From NCBI GenBank assembly GCA_002943765.1, contig PQWQ01000019.1, positions 744,001 through 808,000 on the forward strand: DNA of 64,000 nt, in the 5' to 3' direction. The first letter of the stretch is position 1. Every line of letters begins with the position of its first letter. The notes beneath the pieces were generated by a model. It was not told the origin of the DNA and ran no database searches. It saw only the letters and a program-made list of their open reading frames with translations. Of the stretch, positions 24,280 through 34,713 are shown in pieces. Origin of the DNA: Psoroptes ovis. Lineage: Eukaryota; Arthropoda; Arachnida; Sarcoptiformes; Psoroptidae. Position numbers and translations under genes: made by a program.

Positions 24280-25201
24280 TTTTTACTAACCAAGAAAATA
24301 TTTTGATATTTTTCAAGAATTTTAAAATTATTTTAAAATCAATGCAAAATACGCGCACATTTGAGCATGATATTTCAATTCATTTATTCATTGTATGAAT
24401 GAATATATTAATTGATTGATTGAAAATTTCATTAAATCAATAAATGAATTGAATTGAATCAATGAACGAATCAAGAAATTTCAATTTCAATAATTTCAAT
24501 TTCCGATTATTTTTTTTTTCATAAAGAAATGATTTAACATTTTTCTTCTTAAGAAAATTTCAAGAAATGAATTTCAATGAATTACATTTCTTCACTGTGC
24601 AATGTACTAATTTCAATCCATTCAATTTATTTATTTATTTATTTATTTATTCATTCGATATATTTCTACAGGTTTTTCTCGTTTATCTTTTTGTATCATT
24701 ATTTAATCGAGTCTTAATCGTTTGTTGTTGTTTTCATTTATTTATTTTCTCACAGATTTCTTCTCAACAAGACACAAAAAACTAAAACTCAAATAATTTC
24801 TCCTTTAAATTTAAGAAAATATTAAATTCAAGAAACTATACAACAAGCAAGCAACTTGTACTGTTTAATACAAGCTCAATACAACATCATCACCAATACA
24901 TCATCAACAATTATTATTATCTGCTATTTGAAACGGTTTACTCAATCACTCATTCAATTCAATCAATCAATCGAATGTGAATGAACTTTTAACTTGAGCT
25001 GATCATCGTTGTTTATTGCTGTTTATTTGTTTATTTATGTATTTTTCGATATATACAACAACAGCAATTGAATATATGACAATATAAACGTCAATATATT
25101 TGGAGATATTGACCATATACATATACCATTGACGTAATACTAGTGAATCCTTGAATTTTGTCTGAATTAAAAGTTGTACCGATTGAACCCATTCATCGAA
25201 C

Positions 25202-26636
25202 ATGCCGAAAGTTAATCGTAAATTTCGTAAGTATTCAAGCCTGATATCGATGATATTTGACTTAAATTCATTTACCCCTTTCATTGAAAATGCAGCAAAC
25301 GTAAATCTAATTGTACCGACTGATGATCATCCACCATTGATACAACCACCACCTGCATCGAACCTTAATCGTTCGACAAAAATCTCGGTGAATGGTAAAC
25401 AAATCGAGATTGATCCCGAGAATACTAAGCCAATCAAACAACTAGGCCACGGTGCATATGGTTTTGTTGAATTAATTGAACATGAACCATCAGGTATACG
25501 ATTGGCTGTCAAGGTATGTGAGGTTTTTTCATTGAAATCGATTCAATCCAATTCTAATTCGTTTATTTTCCATAAATAAAGCGAATATGTGCATCAAATA
25601 TATCGGATCAAGATCGTTTATGTCGTGATATGGATGTATTGGTCAAATCACAAGGATGTCCATATATTGTGTATGATTAATTTGAATGATTTTAAGAATG
25701 ATTCAATTAATTAAATCTGATTTATTTCACCTTTTGTTTCACAGTGAATTTTATGGGGCAATTTACTGGGAAAATAATCTTTGTTTATTCATGGAAATAT
25801 TGGATGCATCATTGGATAAATTTTATAAATTAGCCTATAAACTAGCTACGACGAATAGCAATGATAATAATGAATTAGCCATACCCGAACGGGTCCTGGG
25901 TAAAACAGCATATTCAGTTGTATCAGCATTACATTATCTTCATCAAATGCGTGTCATACATCGTGATGTTAAACCATCGAACATTCTAATAAATCGCCAT
26001 GGGCAAATTAAATTATGTGATTTCGGTATATCCGGCTATTTGGTTGATTCGATTGCTAAAACATTTGAAGCCGGTTGTAAAGCATATATGGCACCAGAAC
26101 GGCTGATGCCAAATCAAAATGGTTATGATATACGATCAGATGTATGGAGTCTAGGGTTGACATTATTCGAAATAGCGACTGGGCAATTTCCATATCCAAC
26201 CAATGACCTTTTCAAACAAATTAAATCCGTTTATGAAGATGAACCACCAAAATTGCCGGAAGGGAAATTTTCCAAAGAATTTCATCATTTCATAGCGAAA
26301 TGTTTAGAAAAAGATCATCAATCAAGGCCAAATTATGTTCAGCTATTGGAATATGATTTTTTGAAAACATATCAAAATAGTGATATATCGGATTTTGCCA
26401 AATATGTCTTAGATTCTGAATTGAATGAATTACCATCATCGACATCTACATCACCAAAAATTGAACCACCATCTATCACATCCACATCACCAAATTGTTT
26501 GGCATCACCACCACAACCCCAACAACAACCATCGTCATTATCATCATCCGAAGCACCTGCATCATCATCACCACCTTTGACGCTATCATCAACATCGACG
26601 AATGAAGCTATAGCTGATAACAATAATAATTCATAA
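25202..26636 (+). CDS. MAP kinase kinase, MKK3/MKK6 (licorne) type, 4 exons
   Basis: Exons 25202-25226, 25296-25513, 25582-25670 and 25745-26636 join into 407 residues. This dual-specificity kinase is expected to phosphorylate p38-type MAP kinases in stress signalling. Visible: glycine loop GHGAYGFV, Lys81 (LAVK), DASLDKFYK, HRDVKPSN (Asp185), DFGISGYLVDSIAKT with activation Ser213 and Thr217, then MAPER, and YDIRSDVWSLG. DFGISGYLVDS.AKT and the MEILDASLDKFY segment are specific to the MKK3/6 group and exclude MEK1/2 and MKK4/7. The N-terminus has basic residues (KVNRKF) followed by VNLIV after the first splice, resembling the docking D-motif of this group. After the kinase core (about residue 345) comes a Ser/Pro/Thr-rich low-complexity tail not found in the vertebrate enzymes. 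Exon 3 uses the second of two overlapping GT sites, which alone keeps the frame. Confidence 0.92.
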
Positions 26637-27630
26637 CATATTACTCACATAGAATTGAATCAGAGATAATTCATTTGACATTTTTCATCTCGCAATCATC
26701 AATAATTATCCATTGGCCTTATTCAATTGATTATTTCATAAATTCATCGATTTATTGAACGTATGGAATTGAATTTTTTAAATTTTCAAATCGAAAAAAG
26801 TGCGAAATCAGTGCCATCTGGTGTTTGAAAATTGCATTAATAAAAAAATTTAAAGAAAACACGTGCAAAATAAGCAAAAATTTGCCTTAATTTTAATTGA
26901 ATTTCCATAAGAAGCAATTCGATCGAACTCATCAATTAACAAATCGAATCATCAAACCATTCGAAAACATTAATTGATGAACACGTGCAATTCATTCATT
27001 CAATTTTCCATTATCTTCCATCAAATATATATTCAAATCATCACCATTATAGATCTTTGGAAATGATTGATCGATATTAATAACTGGTTTTTTTAACTCA
27101 AATATTACATAGAAATCATTACATACACACATATTATTCAAATTATTTGACAATTCATTTAGCTGATACATACATCATCTTCATTTTAAATTTTTCAATT
27201 TGAATTCATCATCATTTGATCGAATTGAATTGAAATCAAAAATAAATTAAATTTGAATTGAAATGAATATTTTATTTTTTAAATATTATTGTAAATTATT
27301 ATTATTATAAGCAATTATTATAAACAATTATTAATTAATTTGATTAATTGATAATTATTAATTAATTAATGATAATTATGTTTTGTAGAATAATTAATGA
27401 ATAATAATAAATGATTAATTAATGTTGAATTAATTAATTAATTTAATTCTATTTGATTCTGTGAATTATTATTTGACATTGATAAATCATAGGCCATTGG
27501 GGTGATATGGTTCTTGAATAGATTAAAGCTGAAGATTAATGAATTTAAATTAAACATAAGCTGGTTCTATGTTAACCTTTAGGTATATTTGGTTTAATTA
27601 GGTGACCAATAAACAAATTTTGTTCATGAT
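26637..27630. other. 1-kb AT-rich spacer between MKK and tRNA
   Basis: 3' flank of the MKK gene, then TTAATTAA-rich DNA around 27280-27440. No gene, MITE or clear regulatory site was seen. Confidence 0.5.
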
Positions 27631-27832
27631 GGGGATGTATTTCAGTGGTAGAAAGTCTGCTTCGCAAATCGTTCGAATCAGCAAATTTTTCATTCATAAT
27701 CAAGGCCTTATACCTGATGGTTAGAATCATTCAGTAATGATTCTGCCATTGCTAAGTGCTTGGATGTGAATGAAAATTTGTTACAGTCGTCGTATTTGCA
27801 GAAGGTCATGGGTTCGAATCCCATCATCTCCA
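27631..27832 (+). tRNA. tRNA-Ala (CGC) with a ~130-nt intron
   Basis: The two halves fold into a complete cloverleaf. Acceptor GGGGATG (27631-27637) pairs with CATCTCC (27825-27831), including the G3:U70 wobble that identifies alanine tRNAs. D arm TTTC/GAAA. Anticodon stem TCTGC (27656-27660) with loop TTCGCAA, anticodon CGC, reading GCG. The matching GCAGA (27798-27802) comes only after about 130 intervening bases. T arm ATGGG-TTCGAAT-CCCAT, discriminator A27832. The insert begins at the canonical site after position 37 and contains a hairpin at 27723-27744. The B box is perfect. The A box has one mismatch (T at position 10, compensated by A25). Ten Ts at 27843-27852 would terminate Pol III. 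The spliced tRNA is 72 nt. Metazoan tRNA introns are usually short and rarely in Ala, so a pseudogene split by insertion remains possible, but all stems are intact. Confidence 0.8.
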
Positions 27833-27842
27833 AAATGGCAAA

Positions 27843-27852
27843 TTTTTTTTTT
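27843..27852 (+). terminator. Pol III T-run terminator of the tRNA gene
   Basis: Ten consecutive Ts, ten bases past the tRNA 3' end. Confidence 0.7.
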
Positions 27853-27930
27853 CAATTTTTTGAAATTTGAATTTTAATTTTTGATTCTTTTTAATTCATA
27901 AATAATTCAGAGAAATCGATCCATTGGTGT

Positions 27931-28713
27931 TCAGTGATCAAAGGGTTGACGGCGGAAAATTGGACTACGAACGATTGGATGGCGGCGGATCGGATGCCAA
28001 TGCCAATGAAAATAATCATGAATCATTTTTCTGATATTTTCCCAAAATTTCTTCATGAAATCTTCAAAGTCAAAGTCATAATCTGGTCTACGTGTTGGTC
28101 GTTTTGTAGGTCTTGGAGTTGGACGGGTTGTTGGGCTTGGTGCTGGATGGGTGGTTGGACTAGGAGTTGGACGGGTTGTGGGTCTTGGAGTTGACGGTGT
28201 CGTTGGTGTTGGAGTTGGACGAGTTGTTGGTTTGGGAGTTGGTCGGGTTGTGGGCCTTGTAGTTGGACTCGGAGTTGACGGCTTTGTGGGTCTTAAAGTT
28301 GATGGGGTCGTAGGACTAGGAGTTGACGGAGTTGTTGAGCTTGGAGTTGAAGGCGTTGTAGGACTCGGAGTTGGACTGGGAGTCGGCAATGGTATTGTTT
28401 TACATTCAGAATATTTTCTCAAATAATCATCAATAGGTATACATGTTTGTACTTGTTTATCATCATCAAAATAGAGACCATCTTGACAATTCCAAACATA
28501 TAATTTACCATTTACACAACGATAAAATCCATTACAATCATATGGATTACGATGAAAATCAGTGCTGGAATCATCATCATTTGGATTACATTTAATATAT
28601 GGACGATAATCAAATTTGGTAATTATGAATTTACTTAAATCATTATTACGAATTGAACAATGCGCAATGCAAATGAATGAAAGGGTCATTGAAAATACGA
28701 TTAAGAATTTCAT
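27931..28713 (-). CDS. secreted chitin-binding (CBM14, peritrophin-A type) protein with Thr/Pro/Ser linker
   Basis: Single exon, 260 residues. Signal peptide MKFLIVFSMTLSFICIAHC. One CBM14 domain at about 38-105, with six cysteines in the family order (IKCNP, YDCNGFYRC, WNCQDG, QTCIP, SECKT) and the aromatic residues FYRC...WNC.DGLYFD that contact chitin. About 105 residues of TPS/TTR/PTP repeats follow, probably O-glycosylated and mucin-like, then a tail rich in His, Arg and aromatics (DYFHWHWHPIRR). Expected place: gut peritrophic matrix or another chitinous lining. It is a paralogue of the two-domain gene at 34714-35556; signal peptide, domain and IPIDDYL.KYSECKT exit sequence match closely. 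Some small CBM14 proteins of dust mites are known allergens; this one is not identifiable with a named allergen by eye. Confidence 0.88.
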   Translation of the reverse strand: MKFLIVFSMTLSFICIAHCSIRNNDLSKFIITKFDYRPYIKCNPNDDDSSTDFHRNPYDCNGFYRCVNGKLYVWNCQDGLYFDDDKQVQTCIPIDDYLRKYSECKTIPLPTPSPTPSPTTPSTPSSTTPSTPSPTTPSTLRPTKPSTPSPTTRPTTRPTPKPTTRPTPTPTTPSTPRPTTRPTPSPTTHPAPSPTTRPTPRPTKRPTRRPDYDFDFEDFMKKFWENIRKMIHDYFHWHWHPIRRHPIVRSPIFRRQPFDH

Positions 28714-28783
28714 GATTTTTTTTTTTTTAAATCTTTAAGTCAAATTGATCAAATTAGAGTGACTAGGGTGTTCTCGGTACGAT

Positions 28784-28814
28784 CTGAGCAACGAAAATGT
28801 CTGGAAAATTTATA
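28784..28814 (-). promoter_or_regulatory. TATA box and initiator of the CBM14 gene
   Basis: Minus strand TATAAAT at 28808-28814, then TCAG at 28784-28787 about 27 bases downstream, the arthropod initiator spacing. The 5' UTR would be about 72 bases. The two-domain paralogue has the same GCTATAAAT. Confidence 0.55.
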
Positions 28815-29405
28815 GCAATCAATTTTCTTATGATGATGCACTTGAAAAATGATCCTTGAAAAATTTTCAAGATTAATTTTGGGGACCCAAAGATAGTAGA
28901 GATTATCCACTGGCAATCAGATCGATTCCCATTGATTAATTAGTGTTGGATTTAATGTGTGACAATTATCAACAATTACAACTATATTTCGACCTTTAAT
29001 AGGCACCAAAAGGCACTTGTAATGTGCCGATGATAATGATTTTCGATTATATATTATTGTCAATTGCGTCAATTATCCAATTATATTAATCGAATAAAAT
29101 ATTTGGTTGTCCCATAAGTTCTTACCGTATTCAAAATTTTTTCCCTCAAAAAAAACGGAAGGAACTTATGAGACAACCCAATAAATTAATTGAGAAAATC
29201 TATTCTTTCCAGGTTCCTTTTTTTTGGTCATTTATTTGTTTTATAATTCTGGTCACAATGGCAACCGAAATATGTGCCGAGAATTCCTCAAAAACTTGTC
29301 GATAATCGACAAGTACTCATTGAATTCATTCATTCATTGGCCATGGCCCAATAACCATAAGCCTTAAAACCTTAAAGTTTTGGCTTTAATCGAATGAAAA
29401 AAAAC
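28815..29405. other. 590-bp divergent spacer (CBM14 gene / ERp29-like gene)
   Basis: Contains one subfamily-C MITE and the upstream regions of both flanking genes. The sequence CCTTAAAACCTTAAAG lies just upstream of the ERp29-like start. Nothing else was recognised. Confidence 0.5.
29100..29181. repeat. mariner-type MITE, subfamily C
   Basis: Ends TTTGGTTGTCCCATAAGTTC and GAACTTATGAGACAACCCAA; palindromic with poly-A/T loop. Confidence 0.85.
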
Positions 29406-30495
29406 ATGGTGAATATTTTGAAATTAACCCTTCTATTATCAATAACCCTAGATGTCAATTATGGTCAACATTATCTAGGTGTTGTCGAATTGGATCAATT
29501 AACATTTGATACGGTAAGTCATTGATTGATAATTGTCATTGAAAATTCATAGATTTTTAATAATTTACAATCAAAACCAATAGATAGCATCACGTTTCCA
29601 TTATGCTGTCGTAAAATTTGATCATCTGCTAGCTGATGGACAGAATCAGAAAAATTTCAATCAATTAGCATTGGACATTGTTCAATCGAACATCATTGAC
29701 GATATAATATTCATTAATCTTGAAATATCATATTTCAATGACAAACAATGCCTGGAATTGGCTCGACGATATAATATAAGCGAATCAGAGCTGCCAGCAA
29801 TTCGTTTGTTCGTAAATTCCAATAAAGATTTCCGCCTGTCAATCAACCATTCAACAATTGAACATTTTCGATCATTAAAACCACGAAAATTCCCGGCTCA
29901 ATACCAAGATAATTCCAAAATATTAATAGATCCAATACATTTACGAGTATTTCTAAGCGAACAGCTTCGAATACGATTATTGATGCCAAATCACAATGAA
30001 CAAATGGATTCACTGGTCAAAGAATTTGTTCAATCACTCAACGATAATGATTTACAGCGACAATCATTGATAATTGAGGCAATCAATAATATGAACGGTG
30101 ATAATCAATCAACAAATTATTTATATTGGACCAAATATGGACAACAAAAACAAAAATATTTTCAAAATTCAAATCAAAACAATATTTACCGTCGTCAATA
30201 TGAACGTTTAAAATCATTATTATGGCCCAATAATGGTGTCCGAACAATTTCAACCAAAACATATAATCAATTGCGTGAACGTTTTAGTGTTTTACAAAGT
30301 TTTTACTATTATTCGTGCGTATTTACGAATGGGACCAAGAATAATGCGACCAAGGATAATTCACCCAATAATGATACAATCAACGTACATTATAATCATT
30401 ATAATCGAACAAATGAGACCTTTGGAACCTTTGAAACGTTTGAAACAACAACCGAAAATATTCAAATCAATAACAAAAGGCATGAATTTCGTTGA
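29406..30495 (+). CDS. ERp29 / windbeutel-like ER protein, 2 exons
   Basis: Exons 29406-29513 and 29584-30495 join in phase 0 into 339 residues. A signal peptide (MVNILKLTLLLSITLDVNYG) is followed by a redox-inactive thioredoxin fold: VELDQLTFD, YAVVKFD, then no CXXC at the active-site position, and SELPAIRLF with the cis-Pro. A helical C-terminal domain (EEF-like VKEFVQSLN, YERLKSLL, LRERFSVLQSF) matches ERp29. Family members are ER chaperones for secretory cargo; windbeutel delivers Pipe to the Golgi in fly oogenesis. Odd points: the protein is about 80 residues longer than usual, ending in an Asn/Thr-rich tail with many N-glycosylation sequons. The last four residues are HEFR rather than a KDEL-type signal. 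A strong donor (GTAAGT at about 30521), reachable in another frame, hints that the true 3' end could be spliced. Confidence 0.75.
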
Positions 30496-30977
30496 AACAC
30501 TGGGTAGAAATATCAATGGGTAAGTTTCAACAATTTTTCACCCCAAAAAAATTCTTTCACATAGAAATTCAATGACAATTTGAATGTTTCAAATTCAAAA
30601 ATTTCAACGGCGAAATCGATTTTTAAATTGTTTTTTATACTCCTCAAATTCCCACACTCATAGACTTGCAAAATTTTCAAAATTGAATTTCAAATAAATA
30701 GAATAAACTGTCCATAGAACACACACACTAAACACACAATTTTTCTGGACCATTGTTTGACCAATGCTGGGCAAACAATGGTCCACATGCACTGGGCCTT
30801 TGGTCAAGCAAAATACTGGGAAAAAAATATTGAATTTTCAATAAAATTTCCACCGAAAAAAAAAAATTCAATTTTCCAAATGAACTTAACTCCCTGGCAT
30901 GTGTGTGTATGTGTATGTAGGGATAATAATATTTATTTATTTATTCAGTAGTAGTTGTTTTCGATTGAAATTTAAAT

Positions 30978-31061
30978 ATTTTGGTTGTCCGAAAGGTTTT
31001 GACCGATTTTCACCAGCAACTCTATTGATTTAGCCGAATGAACTTTTCGGACAACCTAAAT
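30978..31061 (+). repeat. mariner-type MITE, subfamily A
   Basis: Ends TTTTGGTTGTCCGAAAGGTT and GAACTTTTCGGACAACCTAA, standard A core. Confidence 0.85.
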
Positions 31062-31293
31062 ATTTTTCAATATTTTTTTTCGATTTTTTTCGACCTAAAT
31101 ACAAAAAGATAGATAAATAAATAAATAAATAAATTGTCATTTATTGTTTTTATTTGTTTTTTCATTTTAAACAAATAAACAAATATTTATTCAGCTATAC
31201 ACATATAAACACAGAAATAATAATAATAATAATAATAATGTAAATTGAATGAAAATTTTAAAAATTTAAAAATTAAAAATTTGAAAATAACAA

Positions 31294-31426
31294 TTGACGT
31301 ATTAATACGTTTTGCTAATTTTTCAATTATGACGTAGTAGTACGTCATTTTTTTGTATTGCGTTTGCCAAAACGCCGGCATTCATTGGCAAAACTTTAGA
31401 AAAATTTACCGGACACTCTAAGCCCA
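31294..31426 (+). repeat. GACGTA...TACGT dispersed element, copy 3
   Basis: GACGTATTAATACGTTTTGC, then GACGTAGTAGTACGTCATTT, then TTTGCCAAAACGCCGGC and TTTACCGGACA. The GACGTA pairs and the ACCGGACA end are in the same order as at 13542. Confidence 0.5.
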
Positions 31427-31850
31427 AATTCAAGTAATGAATTTCATTTATTTATTTGGTTTTATTTCGAAGGAAAATTTAATAAAATTATTTTTTTTTC
31501 TTGGCAGAAAAAAAAATCGAAATTGATTGGCTCAATGGAAATTTGAAAAAATTTTCATTTTCCACATTGGAATCCAAATACACAGAAACACAATTCAATG
31601 GAAACATCAAAAATTGATGTCGTTAAATTGGTTTAAAAAAATCCAAAAAATCCATAATAATAATGATATTTTCATTATTGGAAAAAAACCAGAGATTTTT
31701 AACCCAGGAAAATTTTTTTTAAGGGTTTGAACCTTTGAATTTTAATAAGAAAATCAAGAAATAGGAAGAAATCCAAGAATTTTGATCCGAAGATTTTGCA
31801 AGACATTCACATGCAAAGCATTCACTTACAAAGCCAAATCTTATCTAAAT

Positions 31851-31935
31851 ATATTAGATTGTCCGAAAAGTTTTTGCCGATTTTCTAATTATTTTCTACG
31901 ATATAACCGGCAAAAACTTTTCGGACAACCTAATA
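31851..31935. repeat. mariner-type MITE, subfamily B
   Basis: Ends TTAGATTGTCCGAAAAGTTT and AAACTTTTCGGACAACCTAA. Symmetric: TTTTGCCGATTT pairs with ACCGGCAAAAA around ATTTTCTACGATA. Confidence 0.88.
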
Positions 31936-32673
31936 TATTTTTAAAATGACTTTAAAATATGATCAGATTCATTTATCTTTATCAAATGATGATTTTGATA
32001 ATAATTTTAATAATTAAGCCATTAAGTACATTGAATATCATCAGCATTGCAGCTTAATAATAATAATATACCAGATAAATGATTTCGTTGGGAAATATTT
32101 GAATGAAAAGCATTATTATTCATTTAATTTTCTCATATCACACAAGAATCGAAGTAATATGTCCACATGTAATATTAAATATACATTTTTGAATATTAAA
32201 AATCTGCCCGGCAAAAATCTCCATTAAAATTAGACCAATGAAATAATGGCAGCAGAGGCCATGAAATATTTCGAGAATTCAAGAAAATTTTTTTAATGAT
32301 TCCATTTAAATGAATGACTAAGTAAATTAGTTAGTGGATGAATCAATGAATAATCTAAAAGAATGAAAGCATTGACAGAGCATAGACTCTATGGCATAGG
32401 GTCTTGGCTTTTGCTTTTTTTGTGTCCATTTCAAATCAATCATCGTCGTCGAAAAAATATGAATGGACTCCAAATAATAATAAGTAAGTAATGACATTAA
32501 GTAAATAGTTTTCATTGTTGTTGTTGTGGATTATTATTAACATTTACTATTTAAGATTACAAGTAAATCATTGACCGAAAATGGTCAAATCATTATCAGA
32601 ATAATAAGTATAATCATAAGTCCTTAAATAAATAAATAAGTAAATAATAAGTAATAATAGCTTTGAATGAAAA

Positions 32674-32759
32674 TATTAAGGCTGTCCGAAAAGTTCATTC
32701 AGCTTAATCAATACGGTTGCTCATGAAAATCGACCAGAACTTTACGGACAGCCTAATAT
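32674..32759 (-). repeat. mariner-type MITE, subfamily A
   Basis: Ends TTAAGGCTGTCCGAAAAGTT and AACTTTACGGACAGCCTAA, with core TCAGCTTAATC...GTTGCTCATGAAAATC. Confidence 0.85.
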
Positions 32760-33202
32760 GATTCAATATTTTACAACTGCTTATTTGTATTTATTTAAAA
32801 ATTATCATTACAATAAACAAATCACAAATACTTTTGTCGATATACGGTTAAACATAATGGTTCAATGGTTGTTGTTCATAGTTCAATCAATATAAATAGC
32901 CATAATGGTGATGATAACAATAGAAATAATAATAGCTGCAGCAAGTAATAAGCAATGAACTTGACTAGTAAAAAATGATATTTACAAGTGAACATATATG
33001 AATTTGAATGAAAATACTTGTTATTATTATTATGATGATGATTATGATTAGTGTTGATAATGTTTACACATGAAATTTTCTTCGCTGCTTGTTTATTTGT
33101 TCGATTTTGACCATTTACCATTTTTTGGGTAGTTTTTCGTTTCATTTCAATCAATATATATTATAATACTCAATTCCCAATGGTAACATATTCCTTAAAA
33201 TC

Positions 33203-33236
33203 ATATATGATTTTCTTCACGAAGAAAATCATATAT
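33203..33236. repeat. 16-bp-arm perfect hairpin
   Basis: ATATATGATTTTCTTC, two bases, then its exact reverse complement. Confidence 0.8.
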
Positions 33237-34713
33237 TTCTTCTAAAATAATTCGTATTTATTTATGTATTTGGAATTATTGAAAAAAAACTAACAATATT
33301 TCCGTGTAAATGGAAGTCAAATTGTAAGTAAAACATTGTTTTGAATGAGGCTATAGTAGGCTATCACAGGCATGAATCCATGTATGAAGCAAAGTCCATG
33401 AATTTTAATTTCTATTTCTATTTTTCATCGATTCATATTGATGATGGTAACTGAATTATAATGAAATAAACACAATGAAATAAATAAAATCAAAAATAAA
33501 ATGATTTATAATTGTATCAATTGTTTTAATAATAATAATGATAACGATAATAATTCAATGTAAGTAATGTAATAACTCAATGTTAAATAATGTAATATGT
33601 TTATTTGTAAATATATTCGTATATTTATACTCATCTGATTCGATATTTATTTAGATTCAATAATGTTTCTGATCATAATGATTTAATGATTCATTCTTAT
33701 GTAATCATAATTATTCTTGTCTTTGGACAGTTATTATTGTTGTTGTTATTATGACAATAATCTAATACTTTGTGTGTGTGTTCCGGGGATCGGAATTTTA
33801 TTTGAAAATTCTTCATTTATTACTACACACAGACATACATAGAGTACAATGATAATGATAATGATTGTAATTTTACCAGAACAAAAATCATTTATCATAA
33901 ATCGAAATCATCAATTCGAATATCGAATATTTATATTCGATTTATTCGATTTCGATTTACTTATTTCGATTAACTTATATCGATACAATTGAATCAATCG
34001 TAATAACTTTCAAGATTCAATTTCATTTCGATAGTTTATTTATCATTATCAGTGGAATTGTTCATAATTTCTGAAGCTACGACGACCATCGACAATTCAT
34101 CGATCATTTCATCAATTATATCCATTTCTTAGATTTTTCACCAATTCTTTTGTTTTCCGGCAGTTGATTTAGTTCCACATGGTATAGCTTTGACAATCTG
34201 ATGATATCAAAATATGTCTTAAGCCATGATATGATCGATTAATTCATCATCGAACACTTGTCGTTTTGTTTTGTTTTTTTCGAGTCAAAATAATACATAT
34301 GTTTAGACATGTCACACAGATTGTTTGAAAACTTTTAAATAGTTTTTACTGGATCCTTAGAAATAAGAATTTGATCTGATTGATATCAATGTATTTCAAT
34401 GTATTTGAATGTTTTTTTTTGAAATGAATAATTTTTCCATTTAAAAATAGCCAGTATTAAAAGTCGTGCAGTGAAGCAAACATTTACAATTATTTTTTTA
34501 TTAAGGATAAATCTTGGTGATAAAGGATTGAACCTTTAGTTTTACGGGGTAATTATTGATATGATCATTGATAATGGATTATTTAAGATTATTAAACGAT
34601 TAAAATTACTGCTAGAAAAATGTCGAAGAAGATTATGTGGGCAAATTTTCGGGCGATTGATGATTGGATGGCGGTTCAAAATTGAAATGGAAATATTGAT
34701 CATTAGCTTAGGT

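Larger units (their letters stand above)
21427..25201. other. 3.8-kb divergent intergenic region (PFK / MKK)
   Basis: Both flanking genes point outward, so their promoters and 5' UTRs must lie here. I cannot recognise a TATA or initiator that I would trust. It holds a GACGTA block at 22386 and a family-2 MITE at 24118. No convincing exon was found. Confidence 0.55.
30496..34713. other. 4.2-kb AT-rich intergenic region
   Basis: Holds three mariner-type MITEs (30978, 31851, 32674), the best GACGTA element (31294-31426) and a hairpin at 33203-33236. No coding sequence supported. Confidence 0.55.

Noticed and set aside
27631..27680. Truncated stand-alone tRNA or tRNA fragment ending at TTCGAATC
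   Set aside because: It leaves no T stem or acceptor partner. The downstream half completes every stem exactly.
28151..28426. Plus-strand GVGRVVGLGV-type open frame
   Set aside because: Antisense of the TPS/TRP linker codons of the CBM14 gene. The same applies to 34561-35049.
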